Source: Polymyxa betae
Lineage: Eukaryota; Endomyxa; Phytomyxea; Plasmodiophorida; Plasmodiophoridae
Length of the DNA: 39,732 nt
Assembly: GCA_003693705.1 (NCBI GenBank)
Contig: RBZT01000987.1
Coordinates: 1 to 39,732, forward strand
Reading direction: 5' to 3'
Below, one piece after another: positions 12,001 through 22,665 of this stretch. A program made the position numbers and the translations under genes. Every line of letters begins with the position of its first letter. Positions within the stretch are counted from its first letter, which is position 1. The notes under the pieces were generated by a model. That model was not told the origin of the DNA, did no database searches, and worked only from the letters and a program-made list of their open reading frames with translations.

Positions 12001-12168
12001 TCATTTGCTGACCCCTGTTGAGGGCATTACACTGCTTTATGCTATCGCGAAGAAATCAAATCTTATGTGGCATTTAATGACCTGACATCGGAGGTCATAC
12101 CTGAAAATGACATAACCGATGGCATTTATGAAGGTCATCCGTATCTTTTACTTTATGAAAGGAGTTAG
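9035..12168 (+). CDS. Ubiquitin carboxyl-terminal hydrolase with UBP zinc finger (USP3/USP44-like)
   Basis: A deubiquitinase that cleaves ubiquitin from proteins; USP3/USP44/Ubp8-type enzymes act on histones. The start MAPIRKRKPAIVAK is followed by KCTHLSC, WACDECSS, VWLCLQCGHTGCGR, MHAKRHFDNTHHP and FCYDCDEWVVND, a complete UBP-type zinc finger that binds the ubiquitin tail. The peptidase core then shows the Cys box TGLRNVGNTCYQNATLM, GYMQHDAHEFYTMLLDS, a CNQCHCKS zinc-finger pair, HLNDCLRVI, FHINRTKWD, FPLKNLDLSCLL and the His box DQGHYTALCY, ending YLLLYERS. Catalytic Cys and His are both present. The gene has roughly 15 short introns; the UBP finger and the Cys and His boxes only appear once introns are removed. 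Exon 1 is 9035-9076. The closest human subclass cannot be settled by eye. Confidence 0.88.
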
Positions 12169-12271
12169 TGATGTTTATAAAATGATAAAACTCGGCAAGT
12201 AAAAAGCTTTTGCAAAGCAAATACTGCAACCACCGTTGGCCACATAAGGTGTATTACAACAATCATGATCA

Positions 12272-12603
12272 TTATTGTTTCTGAGCCAATTTTGCTGGAA
12301 GGCGATTTAGTTCACGATGGAATACAGCATAATCGAATCTGGTTAGATTCATCGGCTTTGGCTGCCACAGAATTTGTAATCAGCAACCATACAGAATAAC
12401 CTCTCAAATGCGTGAAATGATGAAACAAAGTGATAAAGCCAAATGAACTTAAAAGAAGGGAATCGAAGCCTTTTTATTGGGAGAATGTGATCAAACTTTA
12501 CCTTGCCATTGAATTGGGAGCGAATCAAAGCAGACGATCCGACAGAAAGCAATGTGAAAGAGCCGACAATGATACCCATAGGAAGCAACGATTGGAGAGG
12601 CAT
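12272..12603 (-). CDS. NDUFA1: NADH:ubiquinone oxidoreductase subunit NDUFA1 (MWFE)
   Basis: A small single-span accessory subunit of mitochondrial complex I. Two exons, 12502-12603 and 12272-12361, give 63 residues. A hydrophobic N-terminal helix (LLPMGIIVGSFTLLSVGSSA) is followed by LIRSQFNGKPKPMNLTRFDY and AVFHRELNRL. This matches the family layout of one membrane helix, then RFxNGG/GK, then a basic tail ending in the RFDY...R pattern. Length is close to the usual 65-75. It is the nearest gene downstream of the ubiquitin hydrolase, in convergent orientation. The family is short, so the identification rests on architecture and a few motifs. Confidence 0.72.
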
Positions 12604-13044
12604 AGCTGGTGTGTTGGTGACGCTGACGACCAACGAAATTTAATTTGAAATATTGCGCCTCTGGGTGTTGATATTAAAGGTAAGGTACAGTTGTTATTAT
12701 ATCATATGCTTGGTTTGTTGAGACAGAGATGCACTGGCACTGGCTCCTTTAATTCACTTCACAAGTTTCACTCTGTGTCATTTGTAAATAGGATCTTCAA
12801 TTGAAATTTTTTCAGGTAGGGATTTAAGGTAAATAGAAAATGGCGATTGGTTGCAACTATATAAGATATTCTATCTGGTGAACTTGAAGAGCACAACTTT
12901 AAGAAAACTATATTTTGCTTTTGGAAAAATGTTCGGAGTCTAGGATAGATCGCCTCCCAAGACCTGAAAGTCATATCGCTTAGAGCGCATCGTAAAGTTG
13001 TGACCGACCCGCCGGGCTCACATCAATCCCTTTGTAGTTCAATC
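12604..13044. promoter_or_regulatory. Divergent intergenic region between NDUFA1 and TSG101
   Basis: About 440 bases separate the two starts and must hold both promoters. A minus-strand ORF at 12768-12974 looks like chance. No conserved element was recognised. Confidence 0.4.
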
Positions 13045-14733
13045 ATGTCTTATCAGCAGTTCATTGGCGGTCTGCTGGCAAAGGTTTGTCTGCAAGCCAT
13101 TGTAAAGACTGCTGTTTACTATTGTCTAGGTTCATGTATATCAACAGGCTGATTATGTCGAGAGGCATGTTGGTGCTGTATTACAGGTCTGTAAACAATG
13201 TGTTACTGCCTTTAGAGCTCGTTCAGTATTCATTTCATATTTTTTCATAGATAACATATTGGAGTCATGCTATTCTTTCTCTGATATATTTTTTAGTTCA
13301 ATCGAGCTCTAATGCCTGCGATTGATACCTTAACGTCGAATACCGGCATCGTTTCAAAACTTATCGTGCTTCGTGGGACTGTTCCAATTGAATATCGAGG
13401 GGGAAAGTATCATATCCCTGTTGATATCTGGCTACCCGATGCATATCCTCTGGAACCGCCCATCGTGTTTGTGACACCAACAGCGGAAATGAGAGTGAAA
13501 CCCAATCATCTTTCTGTTGATCAATCTGGTCATGCTCTTATCCCTTACATTCGTTTGTAAGCTTCGAGGCTCTTCTCTCGTTCGTCTTTGAAAAACACAT
13601 TGTTTAGATGGAACGCTACTAGCTCCACATTAGTAGAATTAACTTCGATGTTGAGTGTCGAGTTCAGCAACGATCCTCCTGTTTATCGGTACAATCCTAA
13701 GCAAGTACCGCCCGTTGGTAAGAAACAAATGTGGTTGGATTTGCTGTTGAAATTTCATCATGTTGAAAATAATTTATGCGGTTTTCATCTATCAGATTCT
13801 CATTAACTGTCTCTGTTTCAGCCATTGCTCAAGGGGAACAGTTTGTTCGTCAGCATGGAACGTTTTCAAGTCCTTCTCATACTTCTAATAACCAATCAGT
13901 AGTGGGCCAAGTATTATATAGCCATTGCCTCATCACAAGCCGTTTTTAAAACTTTAGGCAGGCGGAGCATCTGGTTCGAGAAAGACTCGTTACATTTGTG
14001 AAAGTTCACACCGATTATGTGAATGGACTTATAGCTCACCAGTTTGAACAAAAGAACGGGACAGAGGCGATCGGAAAAGGTATCGAAAAGACACAACATC
14101 AGAAGTCAGAAAATTGAATATATGATTGCCCTATCGCATGACTGAATGCTAATGCAGAGAATTATTGCAAAAGTATCTGATTGAGCTGAAATCAAAAATC
14201 GAAGAAGTGGAACTTTGGTGTCAAGAACATACTCCAGCTGAGCCGCCGTCATCTGAACAACTGGTCAGTTTAAGCGTTAATTTCAGTTGTCCCTTTTTGA
14301 GTATTGTGTATTGGATTTTCCTGGTTTGGTCTCTGAATGTAATCTAGATCGAAACTGTAGACAAGAATATTGTACCGGTTGATGCCTGGTCGAAACAAAT
14401 GTTTGAAGAAGCCGCCAATGTAAGAACAGTTGGTTCATGGTTTTAGACTAAAGTGATTGTAGGATTTTGCTATTGAGGATACGCTGTACGTTCTTGACAA
14501 AGCTTTGCAGGAGGATAGAATTGACCTCAGTGCCTATCTGAAAAAGGTCGGTTTGATTTTGTTCAGCATCTATTTTCTAGTTCCTGATTAGCTTCATTTA
14601 GGTACGATTGCTGGCCAGAGATCAATTCTTTGCAAGAGCTATATGCATCAAAGTCGAATCCAAACAAAAGGCTGTTCTAATGGATAGCCTCAGCCTCAAT
14701 GAGACGCCCAATGCAGATTCTATCCAATCATAA
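13045..14733 (+). CDS. TSG101: ESCRT-I subunit TSG101/Vps23
   Basis: TSG101/Vps23 recognises ubiquitinated cargo and P(S/T)AP motifs and starts ESCRT-driven sorting into multivesicular bodies. The N-terminal UEV domain (E2 variant lacking the catalytic Cys) shows LRGTVPIEYRGGKYHIPVDI, WLPDAYPLEPPIVFVTP and HALIPYIR. After a short Gln/Ser linker comes a coiled coil (RERLVTFVKVHTDYVNG; LQKYLIELKSKIEEVELW). The C-terminal steadiness box reads YVLDKALQEDRIDLSAYLKK, then VRLLARDQFFARAICIKV. Start MSYQQFIGG at 13045, stop TAA 14731-14733. About ten exons; total roughly 320-340 residues, shorter than human TSG101, mainly because the Pro-rich linker is short. Confidence 0.92.
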
Positions 14734-14880
14734 AGTATTCCTCATTCGCACACTTTCTCTTCCTTCAGGTGTTTCACTGTTTTTATATATTCCTACGCCT
14801 CTCACCTCGATTGGTGTCAGCTGATCAAGAACGTAAAAGCGAAAGATAAGTGGCAAGAACAGATAGCGTATTTATAAAAC

Positions 14881-15769
14881 TTATTCGTCTTTCTTCGAAG
14901 CACGCCTTGCTTTCTTCGGCTTTCCTGCATCTTGACCCATCAAAGCCGATCGGGCTTCAGTAAAAGCAGAACCTAAAGACGGCTGTGCTGGTTTTGCCTG
15001 AAAGGAAAAGTGTGAAAACCCAACATACGAGCTAATCGGAATATTGCAAACTGACCCATGGCCGTTTCAATTGAGGATGCGTCGCAGGGGTTCTACCAAG
15101 AATGTGTAGATCAAATAGTGGTGATGTAGCTAGACCGAATAATGCCATGGTTGGACTAATGACAATAGGAACTACAGCAAAATAAGACAAACAGGATGAC
15201 TAATTCAGAATTTAAGAACCTAAATACCCCCACTTATAATGAATTCCCAACACCACCAAAGTCTGAATCGCCATTTTACGGGACTCGTCAACCCATTTCT
15301 TCAAATCGAATTCAATATGAGTCATAGAAATATCTTCATTTTGCTGATTGGTTCCATTCTGTGACAGGGAAATAAACTAAGAGTAAGTGGAATAAAAGAG
15401 GTACTGACATCTTCTCCTAAAAATTGAGTCATTGGATTAGGGGGTTCCAGTTCAGACTGCTTGATCTGCAAATCCCGACATCAGAAGCGAGAAATAACGG
15501 GGTGAGAGGTGATTACGTTAATGACAGTGTCCCCATTCTTTTGAGTGAAAATATTACGCCTGATAACGAACAGCAAAAAACAGATAACTGCAACGAGAGT
15601 AATGCCAGCGCCTAAAACAATCACGCATCAGGAATCGAGCCAGAACAGAGACATATTTAGGCTGACAGCGTAAATAGAATTTAACAGACGGATCTTCAGC
15701 ATCGAGCTGTCGAAGCAGAGTAACCAAGGCGATGGGCGCCAGGGTCCGAGGGAGCGCCATGGTATCCAT
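14881..15769 (-). CDS. PHO88/SND3 family ER membrane protein
   Basis: SND3 (PHO88) is part of the SRP-independent targeting route that delivers membrane proteins to the ER. The N-terminus reads LVTLLRQLDAEDPSVKFYL, matching the family 'QL.R.+..EDP.+..Y+R' motif. Next comes a membrane span (AGITLVAVICFLLFVI), a linker with MTQFLGEDV, DLKKWVDESRKMAIQTLVVL, then MALFGLATSPLFDLHILGR. The tail LKRPW...GSAFTEARSALMG ends with a Lys-rich KPKKARRASKKDE. Order and length fit yeast PHO88. About five exons. Met 15769 or Met 15760 could be the start. The family is known from fungi and some plants and protists, not from animals as far as I know. Confidence 0.85.
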
Positions 15770-16318
15770 GGGTCAAGCTTAGATAGACTCTGAAACTCGG
15801 GTTTGATCTGACGTCGACAGCTTTGATGTGATAGAGAGGCTCCAGAAACTGCGTCTCTAAACCCGATCTTTTATCTTACGGCCTGAATCCGTCTGTTGAT
15901 AAACAGACGCTTTCGCGGTAACAAATATTCTTCTATCTCGTTGAGGCAATACAATATGAATTCTGGTCACATTGCATCCCATCATATTGAATTTCGCTGC
16001 ATATTGCAGCATTTGCTTGGAAATCTGCACCGTATATTAGAAATCTCTTGCCGGGACTACCTTGCCACATTGTTGCCGAAATAGTTCTTGGTTGTTAAAA
16101 GCAGGCAGCGGCTTGTTCGATCCAATTTCCCAATTCTCAGCCTTTGGTAATGTTACATGTGATCAACCTACAGGCCCAGCCAGAGTCGGACTGGCCTCTA
16201 AACATAGTTGGGGCCGCGGGGCCATCCAGAGTGCAAACGAAGGGACCCGGTACCCCTTGACAGACCCCATCACCCCATTAGCAGCCCTTTTCGTGAATAT
16301 CACTCTCAGATAATCGAG
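15770..16318. other. Intergenic region before the coiled acidic protein gene
   Basis: Holds both divergent promoters. Short plus-strand frames at 15956-16084 and 16208-16318 could be upstream exons of the next gene, because the frame from 16208 is open into it and a TAG acceptor precedes 16208, but no join to an ATG could be made. Confidence 0.4.
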
Positions 16319-17096
16319 ATGCGATTATATCAGGATCCAAGACCAGCAACTGTTAAGTTACGACATAATTCTCTGCCAAATCTGACAGAACCCGATGCCA
16401 AATGCCAGGTCTTGCCACCATCGCCTGGCGCCCCCAGTCTTGGAAAAGACGGCCGCTCCGGACGTTCGGGCAGATCGCGTCCCAAAGCTGTATTTGATAG
16501 CGATGACGACATGATCAAACCGACCCCAGAAGAGATGGAGTTGCTCCTCCAGCTACGCAAAGCGAAGTTAGATATGGCTCGGGCCGAATCTGAGTATCTA
16601 GCGACATTACTGGAATCGGAAAGAGGACGAAATAATCGCTCGATGAGTACTGGGTCTCATTCACGGCCAAGCTCACGGCCGCCTTTGAAGAAGATTATTG
16701 AAGAAGATAAATGTAAAGATCGAGTTGCAGAAGTCACATACGAATCTGCTAGCGAAGTTAGCTCGTATTCAACAACTGCTGAACAAGAACAGGTCCGATT
16801 TATCTGCGATTTCAAAGTCGTTGTATTGACATGATCAGATTGCCGGATTCGGATTGCATGAAAGGAATCCATTCAGGACAGATGGCGTGATAATCGATAG
16901 TGATGACGACTTCCTTGGTCATGCTGTACAGAGACGAGCTCCACCTCTCACTGCTCTATATGTTGATCCAGATGAGCGTAAAGGCAAAATTGTAATTATA
17001 ATGGATTGGTTCTAAAAATGTATTGATTTGTTGTGTTAGAGCAAGCTAAAAACACGATTCAAGCGATTGTTCCGGAAATCAACTGACTTTAATTGA
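16319..17096 (+). CDS. Unidentified coiled-coil protein with DSDDD motifs
   Basis: Three exons (16319-16792, 16839-16991, 17040-17096) give about 227 residues. A Pro/Ser/Arg-rich start is followed by AVFDSDDDMIKPTPEEMELL and a strongly helical stretch, KAKLDMARAESEYLATLLES, likely a coiled coil. A Ser/Arg region comes next, then after intron 1 a second acidic motif, GVIIDSDDDFLGHAVQRRAP. The end is basic (KLKTRFKRLFRKSTDFN). The two DSDDD blocks resemble CK2 sites or histone/NLS-adjacent acidic patches, but no family is recognised. The first exon is more GC-rich than its surroundings. ATG 16319 was chosen as the first Met in a frame that opens at 16208. Function unknown. Confidence 0.65.
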
Positions 17097-17339
17097 ACGG
17101 ATGCTTTTCTATTGAGAGTCTGGATATTTTGAAGCAATGAAACTAAGCAGCTATGAAATATGTCACATATTTCGGTGGTTAACCTTCGATGCATTACGCT
17201 TTTAAGGTGTCAGAAAATTACATTAATATATTTTATATATAATATTACCATATTGGTAAACCCATCACGTGTTAATTCACAAAACAAGCTGACGCATGGT
17301 CGACTATATTTCAGTAGATATCTTTACAAGAAATATTTA
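17097..17339. other. Convergent 3' regions, AT-rich, no gene seen
   Basis: Contains the 3' ends of two convergent genes, including AATAAA-like AT-rich sequence. Nothing else recognised. Confidence 0.4.
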
Positions 17340-18233
17340 TTAGACATGGATAAGTTCAGAAATGGGGTTCGTATCAATACACCATTGTACTTGTTCATCA
17401 GCCATATCTTCATCTTCAGAAACATGTTCAAGTTTGTTTAAGGCTTCCATACATTCCTCATTATCTCTAAAACATGCATTCAGACCTGCCTTAATTTGGT
17501 CTCGGAGCTCATTGCAGCCGTCATCTGGAAGCATCTGCAAGAATCTGATTCGGAATCTCCAATCATTTTTGACAGCTTCACACGCACGACGATACAAGAG
17601 GAGAGGAATTTCCATTTTCACATCCAGATCTCGACATGATATTTTAGCACGTTCAATCAGATGTCTGACATATTGTAGTTCCATTTTGAAAAAAGCCAAC
17701 CAGATCATTTGACATTTCGGCAGCATTCGTAACGCCCTTTGCATTAGCACGCGAGCAGCATCAATGCTATTATTGACATCAAACTCGAACGCCATGGCTT
17801 TAATCCATAGCTCAGGTCGAAGAGGATGGAGTTGGAGAGCTTTAGCGATAACATTGGACAGGGCTTTTCTAGCTCCAATATGTCGAGCATAATCCAAGAA
17901 TGCAGCCCAAAGGTGATGATCACCAGAGAATTTCCCAACCAAGCGTTGGTAAATACCAAATTCTCGGCGTCGAATAGAGGACAGTAAATGATCCGAGTTC
18001 TTCAGTTTCAAACGAGAGATTCGTAATTCAACAAGATTGTAGAGATTGGTCTCGTATTGAATAGCTCGCTGGAAATCGGTCACAATCGGAGCTCGACGAT
18101 GAAGTTTATATTCAAAATCGCGACGCCGATTGATAATAGATCGAAGTTCGGGTTCAGAAAGTACCTCGTGCTGACGTAAAACGTCTAGACCGTTTAGATC
18201 TCGTTCGAGAACCCGATCAACCCGATCAGCCAT
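17340..18233 (-). CDS. UTP6: UTP6-like U3 snoRNP processome protein, half-length
   Basis: UTP6 is a HAT-repeat protein of the small-subunit processome needed for 18S rRNA maturation in the nucleolus. This intronless ORF of 297 residues starts MADRVDRVLERDLNGLDVL, then INRRRDFEYKLHRR, DFQRAIQYETNLYNLVELR, GDHHLWAAFLDYARHIGARK, LHPLRPELWIKAMAFEFD and RALRMLPKCQMIWLAFFKME. These align in order with the N-terminal half of UTP6. It ends with an acidic segment (SEDEDMADEQVQWC). Family members are usually about 400-600 residues with further HAT repeats, which are absent here; no continuation is visible downstream to 17100. Alternatively this lineage has a short UTP6 or an undetected 3' exon. Confidence 0.85.
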   Translation of the reverse strand: MADRVDRVLERDLNGLDVLRQHEVLSEPELRSIINRRRDFEYKLHRRAPIVTDFQRAIQYETNLYNLVELRISRLKLKNSDHLLSSIRRREFGIYQRLVGKFSGDHHLWAAFLDYARHIGARKALSNVIAKALQLHPLRPELWIKAMAFEFDVNNSIDAARVLMQRALRMLPKCQMIWLAFFKMELQYVRHLIERAKISCRDLDVKMEIPLLLYRRACEAVKNDWRFRIRFLQMLPDDGCNELRDQIKAGLNACFRDNEECMEALNKLEHVSEDEDMADEQVQWCIDTNPISELIHV

Positions 18234-20002
18234 AATGCAACGACGATTTTAGTTGGGGCTGATTGCCATCAAGTAGTTCTCCCGGATTGCGTCACGGAGT
18301 CCGATTTTCTGCAAATTAAACGGTGCGGACTACCGGTCAATTTTGAGTGTTTTTTTGTTCATGAACGAAAACGATGCATCAAACGCCCTTTAATTTGTCA
18401 GCCTGTGCTCTTTGACTAATTCAGATGCCAAACGCGCCAATAACGTATCACAAAGGATGAAACAATGCAACGCAAGAAGAAGAATTTTGTCGGTACATTG
18501 AATTGGATTGTTAAGGAACCATTCAGCAATGGGAACATTGGAATTTATGGTCAATTATATATTGGAATTTATCATTAAACCTTTGTTGATGAGGCGCTAC
18601 ATCATTTTATTAAATCCATTCCAATCAATTGCTCGTCAAATCTGCTTCCAGTTTTTTTATCTCCAACGATTACATCACTGAATGTCTACGTCTTTTGTGT
18701 CAGCTGATGCTGTTTTGCTTTTATTCGTCGGATCTAATTCATTCACGATCTAAATTTTTTGGGATTTCAGTTTCGTCAACTGAAGCTATCGAAAGTTGTA
18801 TATTCTATTTCCATCTTCCTCTTAACTTGCTTGATGAACGTGTTATCGGATATCCTCTGTCGTATCCGATATCTTTTATGATTCAGAACACGTTGTTTCC
18901 GCACGTTCAGATGCCGGTCTCTGTCGATCAATATATCCAGAAGGCTTCTCATCTATCGCTTCTCATTAGTGGGATTGTGTGACTTATTTTTCAGTGATTA
19001 ATTACCTGACTGGATTCATTTGTTATAATCATCATCAGCTCATCATCTCATTATTTCTCCTTGGCATCACCTGCATATCATACGTATTGCACCTTTTGTC
19101 GAATCTGTTGCATTATTATGGCTTCGTACCCATTTGTATGAGAATAGTGCTGCTTTCCGAAATGAGCTCGGCTGTTTATTAGTGACATTGTCGTTTGGGA
19201 AGATCTTGATTATTTTCCGCTTCTATTTGATGATTGGAAGTACCATTATCATTGCGAATGAAACTGTGTACGTATATTTGCTTGATGTTGAAGGATCATT
19301 TTTCGTTTGTTTGCGACCTTTCCTATGCTGTCCGTTGGTAGCGAGTCCTGTGTCAATGAAACGAATCGATTTGAGAAAAGATCTGATGTCTTACTCTTTA
19401 CATGTGAAGTTCATAATAAAAACATGGTATGTACGCTTGATTTTAGCAGATCTGTATGTAAGCAGAAGTGCTCTTAACAGCGATTGGGTTGTAAGAATCT
19501 GTGACATTGACGAACATTGTGTATTGATGAAGATAACTGATTGAATAACAAGATGGTTTAAAGATAGCGATGAACCAAGTCATGTCCAATTTTGCTATGG
19601 GGGTAATGGCCACTCAATTCGCATTCAAATATGCTCGGGAGCCTTTCCAAAATGTAGATGAGAGATTTAAGCTGCTGTGCACGACGTTTCTAATATTGTA
19701 TCAAGCCGAATTCAGTTTTTGAGCAGGATGGTCCATTGAATGCTGTTGAATATATCAGCATGACGAATAGGCAGCATTTTCACCAAATATGATGTCCCAT
19801 ATCACATTGTCCAGCCTTGAAATTATTGTTGAACCAGAAATTACCATCTGCACTCAGCTTTTCCAACAATCAAACTGTAAAAATACATTACTGTGAGAAT
19901 CTCATTCACCAGAGAAACCCTGCGAGTCCCGAAATGCATACATACAATGCAGTAATTTAGAAGCAACATTTGCGGTTATGTATTCTTCATTTCTGTACAC
20001 AC
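18234..20002 (+). other. 1.8-kb region with possible multi-exon gene, unidentified
   Basis: Divergent from UTP6 and convergent with the SLP-2 gene, so a plus-strand gene would fit the geometry. Plus-strand segments that read like protein include MGTLEFMVNYILEFIIKPLL (from about 18531), hydrophobic stretches at 18800-18870, and DIVVWEDLDYFPLLFDDWKY (about 19190-19250). A frame at 19134-19544 is open but hydrophobic. I could not join these into one frame with confidence or recognise a family. Bases 19550-20002 show nothing. Confidence 0.3.
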
Positions 20003-21724
20003 TTAAAATACAGGTGCCTGCTGCGAAGTTAAATCTTTAGACTTTCGAGAAGTTCGATCTGAATGAAGGTCTGAAGGAGCAACATGTTCACCTGTTGCCC
20101 TGTTGATATTCTTGAATACAGATAATGCCTGTGCCACCATACTTCCGGCATCGTCTACCAACGCAGAGGTCAGAATCAAACACAGCAATCGATATCCGGC
20201 GTACTGGCGTTGGCAGGTAATAGCATAGTTGTGCTCTCTTTTGCCAGTTTGCTAAAAGCGGAGACATACTGCTCTGCAACACGTAAAACAGCAGCGTCTA
20301 CAGGTTATTGCATTAAATAAAAAGAAAATACCAAACTAACTACAACCCCCAACCTTTGCCACCGGATTCAGATACAGAAGCCGCGACCTACAAGAAGATA
20401 TTCAGATGACACAGACAGATTTTCCGAATTTGCTGCTGACCTTTTTCAATCCCACAGCAGTCGCCTCTGCACGAGCCAAGATCGCAGTAGCTTCACTAAA
20501 TGCACCGTTATTTCAAATTGTATGGTAAAGCAGAAATATACCCTTCAGCTTGCAGAATAGTTGCCTACTGAGAATGTGAGCAATTGCAATTCGAAAAGAA
20601 AAATGCATTACCTGTTTGAGACCATTGGCCTCATTGATAGCCGATTGTTGTTGACCTTCACTATCAAGAATCATAGCCCTCTGCATGGGAATCAGATAAA
20701 CGTTTCAATCGAGCTCAACTCATCGTCAAACCTTTTTGCGTTCAGCTTCAGCTTGACGATCCCTAAGCGTAGTAATGGTTCAGTTATCACATCAGCCACC
20801 CTATAAGACTTACATTGCAGATTTAACTGAAGCAGGAGGAGTAATGTCGCGGATCTCATATCGTAAGGCACAGATGCCCCAGGAAGCGGCAGCTACATTG
20901 ACAGCTTTAACCTGGCCAGACAATGTAAAAAGAGCAAAAGATTAGTAGATCAATATATACAATATTGGCATTCAAATGCTCCCTTTCAGAGAATACATTA
21001 TCAAGAGTAATCTTTCCCAGTTCACTACGCATCTGTGTCAAATCAGCACCGAAGACAAAGGAGAAGAAACGAAATACTGTTGTTTGAGCAAGGTTCGTTA
21101 ATGCATTAGTCGGATCTGCGACACCATAAGATGCTTTAACCGGATCAGTAATTTTCATGTATAAAACCTGCCCGAGGTCAGTTCAAAATCACACTCAAGA
21201 ACGTGGACGGACACCATCAATGTCTATGGTAACCCCTTCTTTGGTAATGGCAGTTTGATGGCCAACACGATGGGCCTCTTCCTATTAACCTGAATCAAAC
21301 AATCCAAAAAGAGAGATAACTACCCACTTTGAGAGAATGTATATAAGCGATACGATCAACGAATGGTATCAAGAAATGTAAACCTATTAGAATTGCATTG
21401 GTTGATATTTGACCAAATGGACAAATTTACCGGAGCTCAGAACACGTTGGAATTTTCCGAATCGCTCGATAACCCACGATTGTTGTTGTGGAACTACAGC
21501 AACTCCCTGCAACAATCACGTTTTGAAAATACTGAAAACAGATGTACCCAGTTGAAAGGAGTTGAGGTATAACTCTGCATTGGCTGCTGATCATCAGAAA
21601 AATATGATGTAGTAGAATATCTGGCAGTAAATGCGACAGGATTGGCATTGATCGTAACTGCTGATAGCAAGGAATTTGAAGGACGTGATTTCAAGAAGAT
21701 TCTGCTAGTTGCATATCTGATCAT
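20003..21724 (-). CDS. STOML2: Mitochondrial stomatin-like protein 2 (SPFH/prohibitin-domain)
   Basis: SLP-2 is an inner-membrane SPFH scaffold that binds cardiolipin and prohibitins and organises respiratory complexes and proteases. The start MIRYATSRIFLKSRPSNSLL is an Arg/Ser-rich presequence with ARYST at its end. The SPFH core shows VVPQQQSWVIERFGKFQRVL, LHFLIPFVDRIAYIHSLK, TKEGVTIDIDGVLYMKITDP, KASYGVADPTNALTNLAQTT, MRSELGKITLDNVFSEREHL and NANIV. The region to 20300 continues with WGICALRYEIRDI and, at the C-terminus, AEQYVSAFSKLAKES, NASDIGSLVAQALSVFKNI and a Ser/Arg tail ending SQQAPVF. All are family signatures in the right order. About 10-12 exons. Start 21724 is the Met giving the best mitochondrial presequence. 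Confidence 0.9.
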
Positions 21725-22665
21725 GATGGATCTGATAAACAGAAGGATGCCAGATGATATCAATGACGTGAGAGGAGGCCTCGCTCACACTCAAATTTCA
21801 CATCGCACTAAATCTTCTGTTCTCCAGAGATGCTCCATTTTTTGATTAATTTTTTGGTAGACAGCTATACATAATATCTATGTAATAGCAACAATACATG
21901 GTGATATCAATTCTAGAATTCTCGATGTCGATGGACATATTCATGAAGCCCGAAGTACAAGGGAAAGTTGGTTGCCATTTTCTTGAAGACAACATTGGCA
22001 GTCAATGAACAAAATCGCAACGAGGAACGCCCTTCCGATTGCAGAAGTCACGACTTTCTGCTTCAGTCTTATTGTCATAAGCCAGTGTCGACCCTAACGC
22101 TTCAAGACGGCCGAACGATCAATTCCAGTATTCCACAGATTCTCTGACAGAACTCATTCGTGCATTAAGTTGAGCCTGTTGTAATCCTGCATCGCCTTCG
22201 GAAACGGAGAGCATAATTTATCAGAGCATCCGTATGCAGGATTCCCATAGATAAAGGTCTATTGAAGTCTCCGTCCAATCTAAGCCAAATCACGATTCCA
22301 CTCATGGAAAATATGGTTAAATGAATATTGAAAACAACCGAGTTCATGTTGGCGCTTTAACACGTACACCAAGTGAATAAATGATCATTTGGAGGACAAA
22401 CTCGTTGCAATGCCCACGTTTCCATTTGTTTAATAGAACCTACAGTAAGTTGCTTCAAAGTATCACCAAACGTCAAGTAAACTTTAAAATGGGATCATTT
22501 CATATCTGTCAGCATTATAAAATGCGAAGCACGGCGCATGCATACATGAAATGTATCAAATATCAAGTGCCTAGACATAATTTGATACGTTGTCAATGAA
22601 AATCGAGTTACGTTGGGGTAAATGCTATCCACTATGTAACTTGTATTAATGTATCCGAAATCATT
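21725..22665 (-). other. Intergenic region with a possible small gene
   Basis: A minus-strand stretch about 22225-22015 reads LSVSEGDAGLQQAQLNARMS, VRESVEYWN, stop, LEALGSTLAYDNKTEAE, SRDFCNRKGVPRCDFVH, stop. It looks like one small protein interrupted by a TGA, or two exons joined by an intron I cannot place. A possible start lies near 22296 (MSGI). Family unknown. The rest of the region shows nothing. Confidence 0.3.

Noticed and set aside
16330-16872. Minus-strand ORFs opposite the coiled acidic protein
   Set aside because: Shadows of the plus-strand exon; no motif and no splice logic.
17362-17712. Plus-strand ORF of 116 codons
   Set aside because: Antisense to UTP6, whose identity is clear.
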